A stretch of 64,000 bases of DNA from Paenibacillus foliorum (lineage in GTDB: Bacteria; Bacillota; Bacilli; Paenibacillales; NBRC-103111): contig NZ_WHOD01000066.1 in assembly GCF_013141765.1 (NCBI RefSeq), forward strand, positions 1-64,000. The letters are read 5' to 3'. The notes beneath the pieces were generated by a model. The model worked only from the letters and a program-made list of their open reading frames with translations, did no database searches and was not told where the DNA came from. This document shows, piece by piece, positions 54,448 to 63,129 of the stretch. Numbering within the stretch: position 1 is the stretch's first letter; each line of letters begins with the position of its first letter. A program made the translations under genes and the position numbers.

Positions 54448-54977
54448 TTTTTCACCTCAAGATATTTTTCAACCCTATCTATCGAATTCTCTGAAATAAT
54501 TTTAAATAATACTTCATTTTCTTTTAACAATATTGTTTCAAGATTTTCATCATCGAGATGTGGTTTTGCATTAAAGGATAAGTTAAATAATTTACTACTA
54601 ATAATTGATTGTATGTGATCCTTCTTTAGATTTTTATTTCTATTTTGAATGTTGTCCAGTACAATTTTTCTTGATGAAAACTTATTCTGTTCAATAAGAT
54701 ACTTGAGCTCTTTCTCGACTTTATTGTGTATTATGAAAACAACATATATGTTCCATATTTCGACTGTTTTCTCTAATGTGCTTTGAAAATTAACAGCAAT
54801 ATCATTAATAATTGATAACCATCGTTTTTTTAGAGTATCCACATCGGTTATAACAACAGAAAATATATAAAGCTTAAAAAGCTCTTCTTGTTTTATCCAG
54901 CAGTCAACGTTTTCATATATTTGCTTCCCAGAATTCGATATTAAATTATTTATAATTCCTTCTTCTCTATATAACAT
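54444..54977 (-). CDS. Middle component, LmuC-like
   Basis: 177 residues, no motif I recognise. Helical, rich in Lys, Asn and Ile. The gene starts inside the end of the protease gene (11-nt overlap, GGTG upstream) and ends in a 4-nt overlap with the SMC gene, so it is translationally coupled to both. In Lamassu/ABC-3C loci a small protein at exactly this position bridges the SMC ATPase and the effector. The assignment is by synteny and size. Confidence 0.65.
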   Translation of the reverse strand: MLYREEGIINNLISNSGKQIYENVDCWIKQEELFKLYIFSVVITDVDTLKKRWLSIINDIAVNFQSTLEKTVEIWNIYVVFIIHNKVEKELKYLIEQNKFSSRKIVLDNIQNRNKNLKKDHIQSIISSKLFNLSFNAKPHLDDENLETILLKENEVLFKIISENSIDRVEKYLEVKK

Positions 54978-56286
54978 TATCTAACACCTCAGAAATACAG
55001 TTTCTCAACTTTTCTTCAAGATCAGGGTCGTCTGACTCGGTTTCAATACTGTCATAAAATTTTCTAGAAAAACTATCTATATGTATACACGAAATTTTTT
55101 TTGTAAAATCAGAGTAGTTTATCATCATCTCATCTTCAAAAGATTGCCCTACATGTCTTAATATTTTTTTTATGCGTTCGTTTTTCAACTCAAGGTTTCC
55201 AACTTTATCATTCGAATTTACTATAATGCAATCATTTGAATTCAAATCCTCATAAACTGTTGTATTAAGAAGTAACCCAACTATGTCTTCTAATCGCTTA
55301 GTTGGTTCAGAGAAATAGAATTTAATTTTCTGTACAACGTCTTCCTTTTCCCTTGTTAATAAATTTGTAAGATCAATGTATTGTCCACTTTCAATGTATA
55401 AGTAGGTTAATAGCGAAACCCATCCACTCCAAATATTTTCGTTAAGTATATCTACTTTTTCAATCTCAGTGTAAGGAATAAACAATTTATTATTGAATTT
55501 CTCTAGCATTGCCTTAGGACTTATATTGTTTAATTGTCCGGCTTTTTTTGACAAAACTCTTTGTATCGACCTATCGTGCTGATTAAAAGCTTTTTTTATG
55601 TACTCCACAAAATTCATTAAACATTTTGGAATCAATAAAGGAAGTTGTTTCTCAACCAAAATCTCATTAATTCGTGATGCATCTGTTACAAGAAAAGCAG
55701 AATACGCACCATCTGAGGTTTTAAGCTTAGAAAATATTCCACCGAGTAAAATATTATTATCCACTTCTGTATATACGCCCGAACCGGACAAACCAACAAT
55801 ATTATTGGGTATGCCATTGTCGTAAGTCATTTGGTGCTGGTTTGTGGTTAATTCATACATCTCGGGTAGAATATCATTAATTGTGCACTCTATTTTATGT
55901 CGATAATCAGTTGAATTATTTTTCAATCTTTCTGGATAGCCATATACATTCACTTGGCCCTTATAATGAGGCTTTATGATAAATGTATGCGGTATATCTG
56001 GGACTAATGCTACTATGATTACTGCAATATCTAGGTCGTCATGAGCGAAACATTCTTTTACTTCAATTGTTTGATCAAAATATCTCTGCACCTTAATTCT
56101 ACTAGCATCAATAGTCCCATCTTCAAGTATCACGTGTTTTAAACAATGTTTAGCAGTAAGTACATACGTATATTCTTCTGTATCAGGTTGAAAAAGACAA
56201 CCGCTACCATAACTAAGGTCTTTACCCGCATTATCGGTACACATAATTTTCACAGCAAGTTCTTTATATTTTTGATATATTTCCAA
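54967..56286 (-). CDS. Trypsin-like serine protease effector
   Basis: 439 residues. The N-terminal ~220 residues are a trypsin-like domain with an intact triad: His47 in VLTAKHC, Asp86 in DLDIAVI, Ser167 in GLSGSGVY. No signal peptide, so it acts in the cytoplasm. The C-terminal half (after residue ~240) is a helical domain likely to contact the middle component. It begins 4 bp after the MBL gene stop and overlaps the next gene. In the hydrolase-protease subtype of Lamassu, such a protease is one of two effectors. Confidence 0.85.
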   Translation of the reverse strand: MEIYQKYKELAVKIMCTDNAGKDLSYGSGCLFQPDTEEYTYVLTAKHCLKHVILEDGTIDASRIKVQRYFDQTIEVKECFAHDDLDIAVIIVALVPDIPHTFIIKPHYKGQVNVYGYPERLKNNSTDYRHKIECTINDILPEMYELTTNQHQMTYDNGIPNNIVGLSGSGVYTEVDNNILLGGIFSKLKTSDGAYSAFLVTDASRINEILVEKQLPLLIPKCLMNFVEYIKKAFNQHDRSIQRVLSKKAGQLNNISPKAMLEKFNNKLFIPYTEIEKVDILNENIWSGWVSLLTYLYIESGQYIDLTNLLTREKEDVVQKIKFYFSEPTKRLEDIVGLLLNTTVYEDLNSNDCIIVNSNDKVGNLELKNERIKKILRHVGQSFEDEMMINYSDFTKKISCIHIDSFSRKFYDSIETESDDPDLEEKLRNCISEVLDNVI

Positions 56287-56290
56287 TTGA

Positions 56291-57346
56291 TTATTCCTCC
56301 ACTATATATTCATAGTTGGCTAAAGAAATATCATTACATGTAAAACTGTAGTCCCTATGGTCTTCTTCTAAAAAAATATTATTAATCTCATAATTAAAAT
56401 ATAAATGAGCTTTATTTTCATTGTTGTTAACACTACTTATTATTCTAGCCAGACAAACTTTATTCGGATGGCCATTTTGACTACCATCTGTACTAATAAT
56501 AAAATTACTACAGTCAATTAAATCTAAGATCTTATAATTCGTGTTTTTCCCACTACCATGATGGGCTACTTTAGTAACATCAATTATTGACTTTTCTTTT
56601 TTTTCTTTGGCATTATGAAGGCCTAAATATTTGCTTACTATACTTGGAATAGAATCTGCAAGCATGAGAATTGATTTATTTTTATACTCGAAAATGAAAG
56701 CAATACTACTAGCGTTATGGAAGGATGAGTCTGCTAAAAACCGTTTTTTCTTTAGTATATCAAGTGGAATACTGTAATCATTGCCACCTGACATTTCAGC
56801 GTTTTTCGCTTCAGCTTCCTCCCATTTCGAATAAAGTCTAGTAATTTTTTTTATATCAGGTGATAATATCGTAAATTTACCACCAAACATTTCATAACTA
56901 TCGCCAGCTTTTATTATTTGTTCTGATAATAGTCCTAGACTATCTAACGCTTTTTCCAAGCTAATTCCGTCAACCAAACTCATCTCAGTAGTGTCATTTA
57001 ATAAAAGTGGAATTTCACAATCCCCTGATGGCTTTTCTCTAAATAATTGAGACATTACTTTTCCGCTATTAAACCAAACCTTCTTAATAATAGATTTATC
57101 TATTGATTGATCTTCAAATATTTTGAGTATGCCAGAAATATGGTCATCATCTACATGTGTAATTATCAAAAGGTCAATATACTGATTCTTTTCTTTTATG
57201 GAACGGATTTCTTCCTTCAGCATTTTTATGCATTTAAAACCTATACCACCATCAACTAGTATGTTTTTTTCATAATCTTGATCCCCAAAACTGATTAATA
57301 TACAGTCTCCAATTGTTGCTGGTAAAACTTTTAATTTCAACACCAT
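56291..57346 (-). CDS. Metallo-beta-lactamase-fold hydrolase effector
   Basis: 351 residues, first gene of the four-gene operon. Metal-binding motifs of the ComEC-like MBL branch: ITHVDDDHISG (HxDxDH), ILVDGG near the N-terminus, VAHHGSGKNTNY and ILMLADS. The enzyme probably hydrolyses a phosphodiester substrate. No membrane segments, unlike ComEC itself. It partners the protease 4 bp downstream. Start ATG follows GAGGGGGTGG closely; the next codon is GTG and could also serve. Confidence 0.85.
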   Translation of the reverse strand: MVLKLKVLPATIGDCILISFGDQDYEKNILVDGGIGFKCIKMLKEEIRSIKEKNQYIDLLIITHVDDDHISGILKIFEDQSIDKSIIKKVWFNSGKVMSQLFREKPSGDCEIPLLLNDTTEMSLVDGISLEKALDSLGLLSEQIIKAGDSYEMFGGKFTILSPDIKKITRLYSKWEEAEAKNAEMSGGNDYSIPLDILKKKRFLADSSFHNASSIAFIFEYKNKSILMLADSIPSIVSKYLGLHNAKEKKEKSIIDVTKVAHHGSGKNTNYKILDLIDCSNFIISTDGSQNGHPNKVCLARIISSVNNNENKAHLYFNYEINNIFLEEDHRDYSFTCNDISLANYEYIVEE

Positions 57347-57725
57347 TCCACCCCCTCGTATAACAATGAATTTGTAAATCCTTGTAAAACAAATTCGACT
57401 TTTTTCACTATAATCCTTTTTATAACTACAAACTCGCTATAGGCCATATGGTCTCTGACTTAATTCAAAGCCTGGGTATTGCCCGGTATTTGTTTCTGTA
57501 GATTCTGAGCAATTGTTGTACGTACACTGTATTTCAAAAAAAATGGTATGAATCAAACGGGGTTAAACTCCGCCGCGCTAACAATAAATGATTCATTCGG
57601 CACTGGGTGGGTCTAATTATAAGCCCATTGAATGCCTTTACAACATAGGTAAAAGAGCCGCCCTGTCTTTGGTGGCTCTATCTTTATCAATCCATATACA
57701 GTCCATTAGCGGTCCTCAGAGTTTC
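57347..57725. other. Intergenic region upstream of the Lamassu-like operon
   Basis: Contains the promoter region of the MBL gene and, at its right, the resolvase terminator. No supportable frame. An A+T-rich segment at 57,361-57,470 has no clear -35/-10 pair. Confidence 0.35.
57651..57679 (-). terminator. Terminator of the resolvase gene
   Basis: A 9-bp stem (57679-57671 with 57662-57654, one wobble) and an 8-nt loop, followed on the minus strand by four T. It lies 47 bp after the resolvase stop. Confidence 0.65.
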
Positions 57726-58328
57726 TTAATGAGCTTGTAACGGCTCGCTACTATTATCATCCACCTTTGTTGCTCCTAGCTTCCTCCGATTTAATTCACG
57801 GTAAAGTGAACCCTTGCTTACGTCAGTCATTTCTTCAATCTGTGCTACTGTAAATTCTCCGCTCTCATGAAGCTTGATCGCCTTGTCTAGCTTCTTCTTA
57901 TCTGTCATGGGGCGACCGCCCTTCCTTCCACGCGCTCTAGCCGCATTTAACCCTGCTACAGTACGCTCATAAATGATTGACTTCTCAAACTCCGCAAAGA
58001 CAGCCATCATGCCAAACATTGCCTTTCCAGCCGCCGTAGACGTATCAATATTATCGGACAAGCTTACAAACTCAACGCCTTTCTTTTTCATTAAGTCAAG
58101 CGTTTCAATTAGCTTTAGTGTCGAACGTGCCAAGCGGTCAAGTTTGTAAACAATGAAAGTATCGCCTTCACGTAGCATATCTAAAGCCTTAGCTAGTTCG
58201 GGGCGGTCATCTTTACCTCCGCTTGCTTTCTCAGTATAGATACGGTCATACCCGAACTTTTCCAGTGCGTCCATTTGTATATTGAGTGACTGGTCAGCTG
58301 TAGATACCCTTGCATAAGCTATTTTCAT
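57726..58328 (-). CDS. Small serine resolvase/invertase
   Basis: 200 residues of the Tn3-resolvase/Bin type. Catalytic Ser in YARVSTADQ (Ser9), VYKLDRLARS, DTSTAAGKAMFGMM, FEKSIIYERT and a C-terminal helix-turn-helix (FTVAQIEEMTDVSKGSLYREL). Complete, with AAAGGGG upstream of the ATG. No transposase accompanies it, so it is probably a maintenance resolvase left from a plasmid or transposon, or an independent cargo gene. Candidate binding sites lie immediately upstream. Confidence 0.94.
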   Translation of the reverse strand: MKIAYARVSTADQSLNIQMDALEKFGYDRIYTEKASGGKDDRPELAKALDMLREGDTFIVYKLDRLARSTLKLIETLDLMKKKGVEFVSLSDNIDTSTAAGKAMFGMMAVFAEFEKSIIYERTVAGLNAARARGRKGGRPMTDKKKLDKAIKLHESGEFTVAQIEEMTDVSKGSLYRELNRRKLGATKVDDNSSEPLQAH

Positions 58329-58372
58329 AGTTTATGTCCCCTTTATCATTTCGGTAACTTAATTGTATCAAA

Positions 58373-58485
58373 AACGAACCTTTTCGTAAATTTGTTTATG
58401 GAACGAGTTTCGTACTAAATTCCACATGTTTTACTCATGAAAATAATAGTTTCAAGAATCGTTTCATAAACAATCGTTTTCGTAC
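58373..58485. promoter_or_regulatory. Candidate res site of the small resolvase
   Basis: Three similar segments just upstream of the resolvase gene: AACGAACCTTTTCGTA (58373-58388), AACGAGTTTCGTAC (58402-58415) and AATCGTTTTCGTAC (58472-58485). Repeated imperfect dyads over about 110 bp fit the size and location of a Tn3-type res site. Confidence 0.5.
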
Positions 58486-58570
58486 TGTCTGTCACCAGCA
58501 TAGAAATGTATTTCTACGCAAAAAAAGAGCGTAAAATTTCTACGCCCGCTCGTTCATCTTTCTAAGATTA

Positions 58571-58843
58571 TTAATATAACTCTTCATGTAACCAGAATAT
58601 CTGATTACATGCATCATCAAATTCTTCTTCTATGCTGAGAAATCCCTTAATAATACATTGATAGAGCATTGCATCTTTACCGTAACTTGCATCATTCAGA
58701 CGCGCCAACATTGTATTTTTTGTTTCATTTATAGAAACTTTAGTTCTTACAAAATGCGACCCATCTTGTCTTTCGAATAAACTTATCCAGTCAAATAGCA
58801 GTAAGATGTCCTTTGTAATTTCATGCTTGTCTCCATAATTCAA
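58571..58843 (-). CDS. Hypothetical protein
   Basis: 90 codons from a TTG at 58843 without a clear ribosome binding site. The product is acidic and aromatic (ILLLFDWISLFERQDGSHF, FDDACNQIFWLHEEL) with no recognised family. It lies between the resolvase region and a decayed HNH gene, in decaying DNA, and may itself be a fragment. Confidence 0.4.
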   Translation of the reverse strand: MNYGDKHEITKDILLLFDWISLFERQDGSHFVRTKVSINETKNTMLARLNDASYGKDAMLYQCIIKGFLSIEEEFDDACNQIFWLHEELY

Positions 58844-58910
58844 TTGAAGATTTTGAACGACTCAATTTTCTTACCCCTTTATTATTTTCGCACCACTCTA
58901 CAAATTTTTT

Positions 58911-59320
58911 CTATTCATCTTCGGTCAACCCGTTAAGTCTTGAGATGTGCATAATAATATTTTGTGCCGTATGTCGAAATTCAGGGTCTTAATGTATGAA
59001 ATCATTAAAAGCCTTAAATGGATTCTTATTACACTTCCTTTTATTATATGCTCTTTTAAGAAAGTAAACATTACATGAGCAGTTAATTCTATGCCCCAAT
59101 CCCGTGGAATAAAGTGGTCGAGGTCATATTCCTTTATATCGTTTTTATCTATCTTTAATTCATTACGAGTCCTTTCGTAGTCCTCATAAGTGAAATCATT
59201 ATCAACTCCAAGACGACCTATACGTGAAAATGCGTTGAAACAATACATACATGCTTTATGGCTTGGCTCATAGTAATCTACTAATCGTTTCTCTTCGTGG
59301 CAATATCGACACATCTTCAT
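58911..59320 (-). pseudogene. HNH endonuclease, frameshifted
   Basis: Begins well: ATG after AGGAGAG, zinc-finger CRYCHEEKR and CMYCFNAF, then EYDLDHFIPRDWG, the HNH catalytic segment. Just past it the true frame is lost. The annotated frame continues as an unlikely hydrophobic stretch to 58,925. A different frame gives a convincing C-terminus (NVYFLKRAYNKRKCNKNPFK, DPEFRHTAQNIIMHISRLNG, LTEDE) interrupted by a TAA and ending at 58,911. So there is at least one frameshift near 59,090 and one nonsense codon. Confidence 0.7.
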
Positions 59321-59924
59321 ATTTATCTCTCCTCAACATAATTAATTTTTGACGTCTCTCTGACATAAAAATCTTTCGGGAAATCTTTATTTAGATGGTC
59401 GAGGATGAAGTCCTGGTCTGCCATAAAACCTTTTTCACACTCAATAAGGTGCTTTTATTACAAAGAAAAAACCGTCCCTGTTGACGCAGGAAACGGTTTG
59501 TTGCCCCTGCTGACACAGGAAGCGACCACTAACCACAGTGCAGGGAAGGAAGCCTTTAGACTTCTGACCCTCTCATTTATTATACATAATATCCCCAATT
59601 TAGTAAGTGTATTGTAATTACTCCTCAACAAAAGATCCATAAAAAGATTCTCAAGTTGTACTTAGATTTTATCTTATTCTGCCACAAGCAGGAGCGGAGC
59701 GGCAGATGGATTTAATCGGAGGGGTTCATAATTACTAAGAATATCCGTTATTATCGCCACTTTACACTCTGTGGTTTTGAACACTGTACGCACAACATCG
59801 TGCATTTCGTGCCGTATTTTATTAACATACCGTGCAATTTGTGCCGCTTTAAAAAGGGCTAAACACCTTGAAGCAACAAGCCTTTAAAATGAACGTATCC
59901 AATCTGAACAGCAAGGAATATTGA
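59321..59924. other. Decayed DNA, no intact gene
   Basis: Holds a hairpin terminator (59466-59499) and scraps that lead into the recombinase remnant. ACACTGTACGCAC at about 59,781 resembles the P-left att arm (CACTGTACACTC) but lacks the core. Short frames here are not supportable. Confidence 0.35.
59466..59499 (-). terminator. Hairpin terminator
   Basis: Stem AAACCGT/ACGGTTT (59469-59475 with 59493-59499) extended by CCCTG/CAGG, followed on the minus strand by T-rich sequence. No intact minus-strand gene now feeds it. Confidence 0.6.
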
Positions 59925-60161
59925 AACGAAAAGTTGAGTTGGAATCCATTCTCTCAACGCAAAGACACGGAAGAGCGATTCCGTGCCTTTAAGAAACAAA
60001 TAGCGCTGTTTGCACAACTTGACATTGATGATGAGCAAGTTCTGAAGCAGTTGCTTCATCAAGTAATTGAGAAGATAGAAGTCCATCAAGATGACTCTAT
60101 CAAGATTTCCTACAACATAGCCCATCCTCAAGGAATGGGTGAATTACTACAAGGGGCTTAG
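59925..60161 (+). pseudogene. C-terminal remnant of a second large serine recombinase
   Basis: The frame gives FRAFKKQIALFAQLDIDDEQ, VLKQLLHQVIEKIEV, IKISYNIAHPQ, which aligns residue for residue with the C-terminus of the intact recombinase (FRSFEKQVKALLSLDIENEK, SKLIHKIEV, IKIHYNFRSPE). All upstream domains are lost. It ends 27 bp before the attR-like arm, exactly as the intact gene does at 44.8 kb. It is therefore the relic integrase of island C. Confidence 0.88.
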
Positions 60162-60180
60162 TCATTAGCCCCTTTCAATT

Positions 60181-60225
60181 TAAGTAACACTGTACACTCC
60201 ACATGTTTGGAGTAGCCATTATTGA
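60181..60225 (+). other. attR of island C
   Basis: P-left arm CACTGT(AC)ACTC at 60188-60199, core CATGT at 60202-60206, right arm TTGGAGTAGCCATTATTG. Same left arm, same distance from a recombinase C-terminus, as at 44,801. Confidence 0.75.
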
Positions 60226-60253
60226 CAAAAACAAAAGATGTAGCAGTGTTCAC

Positions 60254-62269
60254 CTAAAGATTTAAAAATATCTCTTCCTGGCTATTTTGTATCTCCTCTT
60301 CAATAAGTGAACAATATTTTTTAGCTTCAAAATAATCTAATGCTATCAATTCCCGACTTCTAACCTTTCTGTTCCCCATACGATTACGATTAATATTAAT
60401 TGTTTTGTCTTGTCCAAATGCTCGCTTTACAATTGATAGTCTATTTTTAATATCTTCGATGTTAAATTGATTAAGATAATTAATTTCATAAGAGAAAAAC
60501 AAACTTTCTCCCTCATTTTTGTTTTGCGATCTATCTGATTTAACACTTTTAACTAAATTACTATTCTTAGTTAAGAGCAAATTAAGAATATTCTCTAGTC
60601 TTCTATTTTTAATTAAAAGCAACGTTGTATTAGAACTTTGAACACCTTTAAACATCTGATAGTCTTTTATTCCCGGAAAATTTCCCGAATATTTTTGGAG
60701 TAGCGCTTCTTGTCTTTCGCTCCATTTAAGACGGTCTCGTCCATTACTTTCGAATATGACAAGTCTATTATACATAACTTCTAAATATTCAAGAAATACT
60801 GTATCTTCAGAGGTAGAGATTTCATATCCTTCTACGAAATCTATAAATTCTTTTACTATAGGATAGACAAACACCTTATCGAATAATCTTCTATCTATTT
60901 CATAATAAAAATCCAACATATTGATAAATATCGAAAAGTTATTACTCATATATATATCATTAAGAATTTTTTCCCTATTCTCCTGATTATCAACAAAATA
61001 TGCGGCAAAATACTCCATAAATGACTTATGTGCCCACTTGTAACTAAGACCTATTGTAGTAAACAAGGGAACAGTTTCCAATAAATCTTTAAATATATCT
61101 TCTTCTTGAATATCCTTAAAATAAGGGCTGCTTTTTGCCTGACTGATTAACTTAAGTAACTGGCTCTTATCATAATCATTTTCGTTTTCCCTTAAACATA
61201 AAAATCCTAGTTTCATTAAAACCCTTTGTAAATTACCACTTGTTAATCCACTATATTTTTCTCTCTTATAGCTATCCTTTGATAAATCATGAAGTTCAAA
61301 CAGCGCATCATAAACTTTTCGATAAAATTCAATTTTCAACGATGGAATATCCTTTTTATGTTTGAATGTTAAATATAAAAAGGACACTAACAGTGGATTT
61401 CCTAAAAAGGTTTCCAGGTCAGAAAATTGCCCACTCTCTATTGAATCGTTAATCTGTGAAATAATCTTGTGAGACAATTCTAAGTTTGTAACTTTATCAC
61501 ATTTTTCAATAAGCGAGAATGCTTCAGATTGTTTTAATTCTATTATTTCAAATTTCTGAAATTGTCCAAAACTATTTAATGAATCATCAGGTCTTGATGT
61601 AAGAAAAAAAACATTTTCACTTGCATTTCCTATAAATTGTTTTAATCCTCTTGTGACAAATTGCTTCTGTTGAAAAGGAATTTCATCGTATCCATCAAGA
61701 AAAAAAATAAAATCTCCTCTATTAATTACTTCCAAAATAAAGTCCTTATCATGTTTCGAAGAAAATTTATTTAGGTTCTCAAGGATGATATCTATGATAT
61801 CTTTTTCTTTAGAAAGATTTCTTAGTTCAATAAAAATAGGTATTCCGACATTTTGCTCAATAGCGGAAATAAACATTTTTTTCATTAGGGTTGATTTGCC
61901 CATGCCCGCGGTGTCTTCTACAACGATTTTCTTATAGTTATGGGCTAAATCCTCTGGATAATTAGTGATAGTTAATTGTTGCTTTTTTTCTTCAGAATAA
62001 ATTGTAAGGGGAATGTATATTTCATGCAATTGAATTTGCTGTAAGCCCAGCGCGATAATATTTAATGAACTTTGCTCCTCGTAGGTTTTAACTAGATAAT
62101 CCTCAAATACTTCAAAAGCGAACATTTCTAATTTTTCATTTATTCCACTATTTTTTTTCATTTCTTCAAATTTTGGTTTTAGCCAAGTATTAATAATATG
62201 TTTAATTGGTTCGACAACAATACTTGAAACAGCGGTAATTCCTGCTTTAATTAATAAATCATCGGACAC
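60254..62269 (-). CDS. NACHT-domain NTPase (bacterial NLR-like)
   Basis: 671 residues. A short N-terminal domain (1-105, with a possible amphipathic helix LIKAGITAVSSIVVEPIKHI) precedes a NACHT NTPase: P-loop DTAGMGKST (119-127), Walker B with the NACHT-type acidic cluster FIFFLDGYDEIP (187-198), sensor LTSRPDD, and winged-helix region LGNPLLVSFLYLTF and WAHKSFMEYFAAYF. The C-terminal third (about 430-671) is a helical sensor-like region with no recognised repeats. Bacterial NACHT proteins are antiphage STAND sensors. The N-terminus shows no nuclease motif, so the effector mode is unknown. It is just outside the attR of island C, convergent with the recombinase relic. Confidence 0.88.
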   Translation of the reverse strand: MSDDLLIKAGITAVSSIVVEPIKHIINTWLKPKFEEMKKNSGINEKLEMFAFEVFEDYLVKTYEEQSSLNIIALGLQQIQLHEIYIPLTIYSEEKKQQLTITNYPEDLAHNYKKIVVEDTAGMGKSTLMKKMFISAIEQNVGIPIFIELRNLSKEKDIIDIILENLNKFSSKHDKDFILEVINRGDFIFFLDGYDEIPFQQKQFVTRGLKQFIGNASENVFFLTSRPDDSLNSFGQFQKFEIIELKQSEAFSLIEKCDKVTNLELSHKIISQINDSIESGQFSDLETFLGNPLLVSFLYLTFKHKKDIPSLKIEFYRKVYDALFELHDLSKDSYKREKYSGLTSGNLQRVLMKLGFLCLRENENDYDKSQLLKLISQAKSSPYFKDIQEEDIFKDLLETVPLFTTIGLSYKWAHKSFMEYFAAYFVDNQENREKILNDIYMSNNFSIFINMLDFYYEIDRRLFDKVFVYPIVKEFIDFVEGYEISTSEDTVFLEYLEVMYNRLVIFESNGRDRLKWSERQEALLQKYSGNFPGIKDYQMFKGVQSSNTTLLLIKNRRLENILNLLLTKNSNLVKSVKSDRSQNKNEGESLFFSYEINYLNQFNIEDIKNRLSIVKRAFGQDKTININRNRMGNRKVRSRELIALDYFEAKKYCSLIEEEIQNSQEEIFLNL

Positions 62270-62646
62270 AAAATATCATCCCTTCTCAACCCAATTTAAA
62301 GGAAATATTCGACATATATCTTATATATCCTTCTTAAGTAATGGGGCGAGATATTTCTAATATATCTAGAAAGCAAAAAATGATTCAATTAATGAGGCAA
62401 CTTGACATGGAGCCGCTAGTGGGCATGATTTCTTGCAAATTGCGCCGAATCCTGTATGATTCACTTGGCTAAGCAGCCTCTCATACCCACCCCTCCATGT
62501 AAAGTTTTACAAGCAGTTCTTATCTTATGCTTCTTCCATTTTTGTTAGAAAAGCCATAAATGACTTGTCTTTCTCTCATAGTGTGTGAACTCGATTATTA
62601 CCCTTGAAGCATTAAAGTCACGCGCCGCGGAGTTAGAGAAACTGCT
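62270..62646. other. Intergenic, NACHT upstream region
   Basis: Presumed promoter region of the NACHT gene, A+T rich near 62,300-62,400. No frame supported. The segment from about 62,580 may be the lost N-terminus of the decayed resolvase. Confidence 0.3.
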
Positions 62647-62945
62647 AACGAACAGTTTGATAGGTTACAGGCATATGGCTGTACTAAAATATTTTCGGAA
62701 AAAGAACTGGCTGTAAAAATGATCGCCCAGAATTGCAGGTTGCTTTGGAGTATCTCCGTCCGGACGATAGCCTTGTTGTTACGAAGTTAGACAGACTTGT
62801 CCGTAGTACCTTTCTTTTGAACTACACCGCCAAACAGTTAGAGGAACGTGGGCTAAAACAAAACATCGATACATCCACACCAGCTGGCAAACTGATGTTT
62901 ACGATGTTGGGAGCCGTAGCTGAGTTCGAGAGGGATATAATTGAC
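62647..62945 (+). pseudogene. Decayed small serine resolvase
   Basis: Reads QFDRLQAYGCTKIFSEKELA then, after a one-base shift near 62,719, NDRPELQVALEYLRPDDSLV, VTKLDRLVRSTFLLN, a gap, NIDTSTPAGKLMFTMLGAVA and EFERDII. This aligns with the intact resolvase at 57.7-58.3 kb. The N-terminal catalytic Ser segment and the C-terminal helix-turn-helix are gone; an IS end replaces the latter. Confidence 0.85.
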
Positions 62946-62960
62946 CTTGCACCGAATAGA

Positions 62961-63129
62961 TGGACACAGAGAAAAACCTCTATAATAAATCACGGAGGAG
63001 TACACAATGGGACAAGGAAAGAAGTACGATAAGGCATTTAAGGAGCAGGCGTCCTGCGTATCTTGGCTGATGAAGCAACGGATACTTTCCAGCAAGAACT
63101 TATTCGTACCGTTATTGAACGCTCTTTTA
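62961..63129 (+). mobile_element. Left-end fragment of an IS3-family-like element
   Basis: TGGACACAGAGAAAAACC at 62,961 looks like an IS3/IS150-group terminal repeat. It is followed by AGGAG and an ATG at 63,007 opening MGQGKKYDKAFKEQA, the style of an OrfA transposase N-terminus. After about 15 codons the similarity ends and the frame stops at 63,129. Inserted into or fused with the decayed resolvase. Confidence 0.55.

Larger units (their letters stand above)
50822..60204. mobile_element. Island C: element carrying Lamassu-like system
   Basis: A 9.4-kb segment between attL at 50,801 and attR at 60,181. Contents are the two 182-bp repeats, a four-gene SMC/protease/MBL system, a small resolvase, decayed genes, and at its right end the C-terminal relic of a large serine recombinase directly before attR, the same arrangement as in island A. 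End joining rebuilds a dyad attP (CACTGTACACTC and GAGTAGACAGTG). With its recombinase lost it should no longer move by itself. Confidence 0.65.

Noticed and set aside
58410..58440. Another att-like core, ATTCCACATGTT, upstream of the small resolvase
   Set aside because: Neither arm matches the four supported att sites. It lies within the candidate res region and is probably coincidental.
59458..59640. Minus-strand frame of 60 codons
   Set aside because: Runs through a terminator hairpin, has no start signal and no family match.
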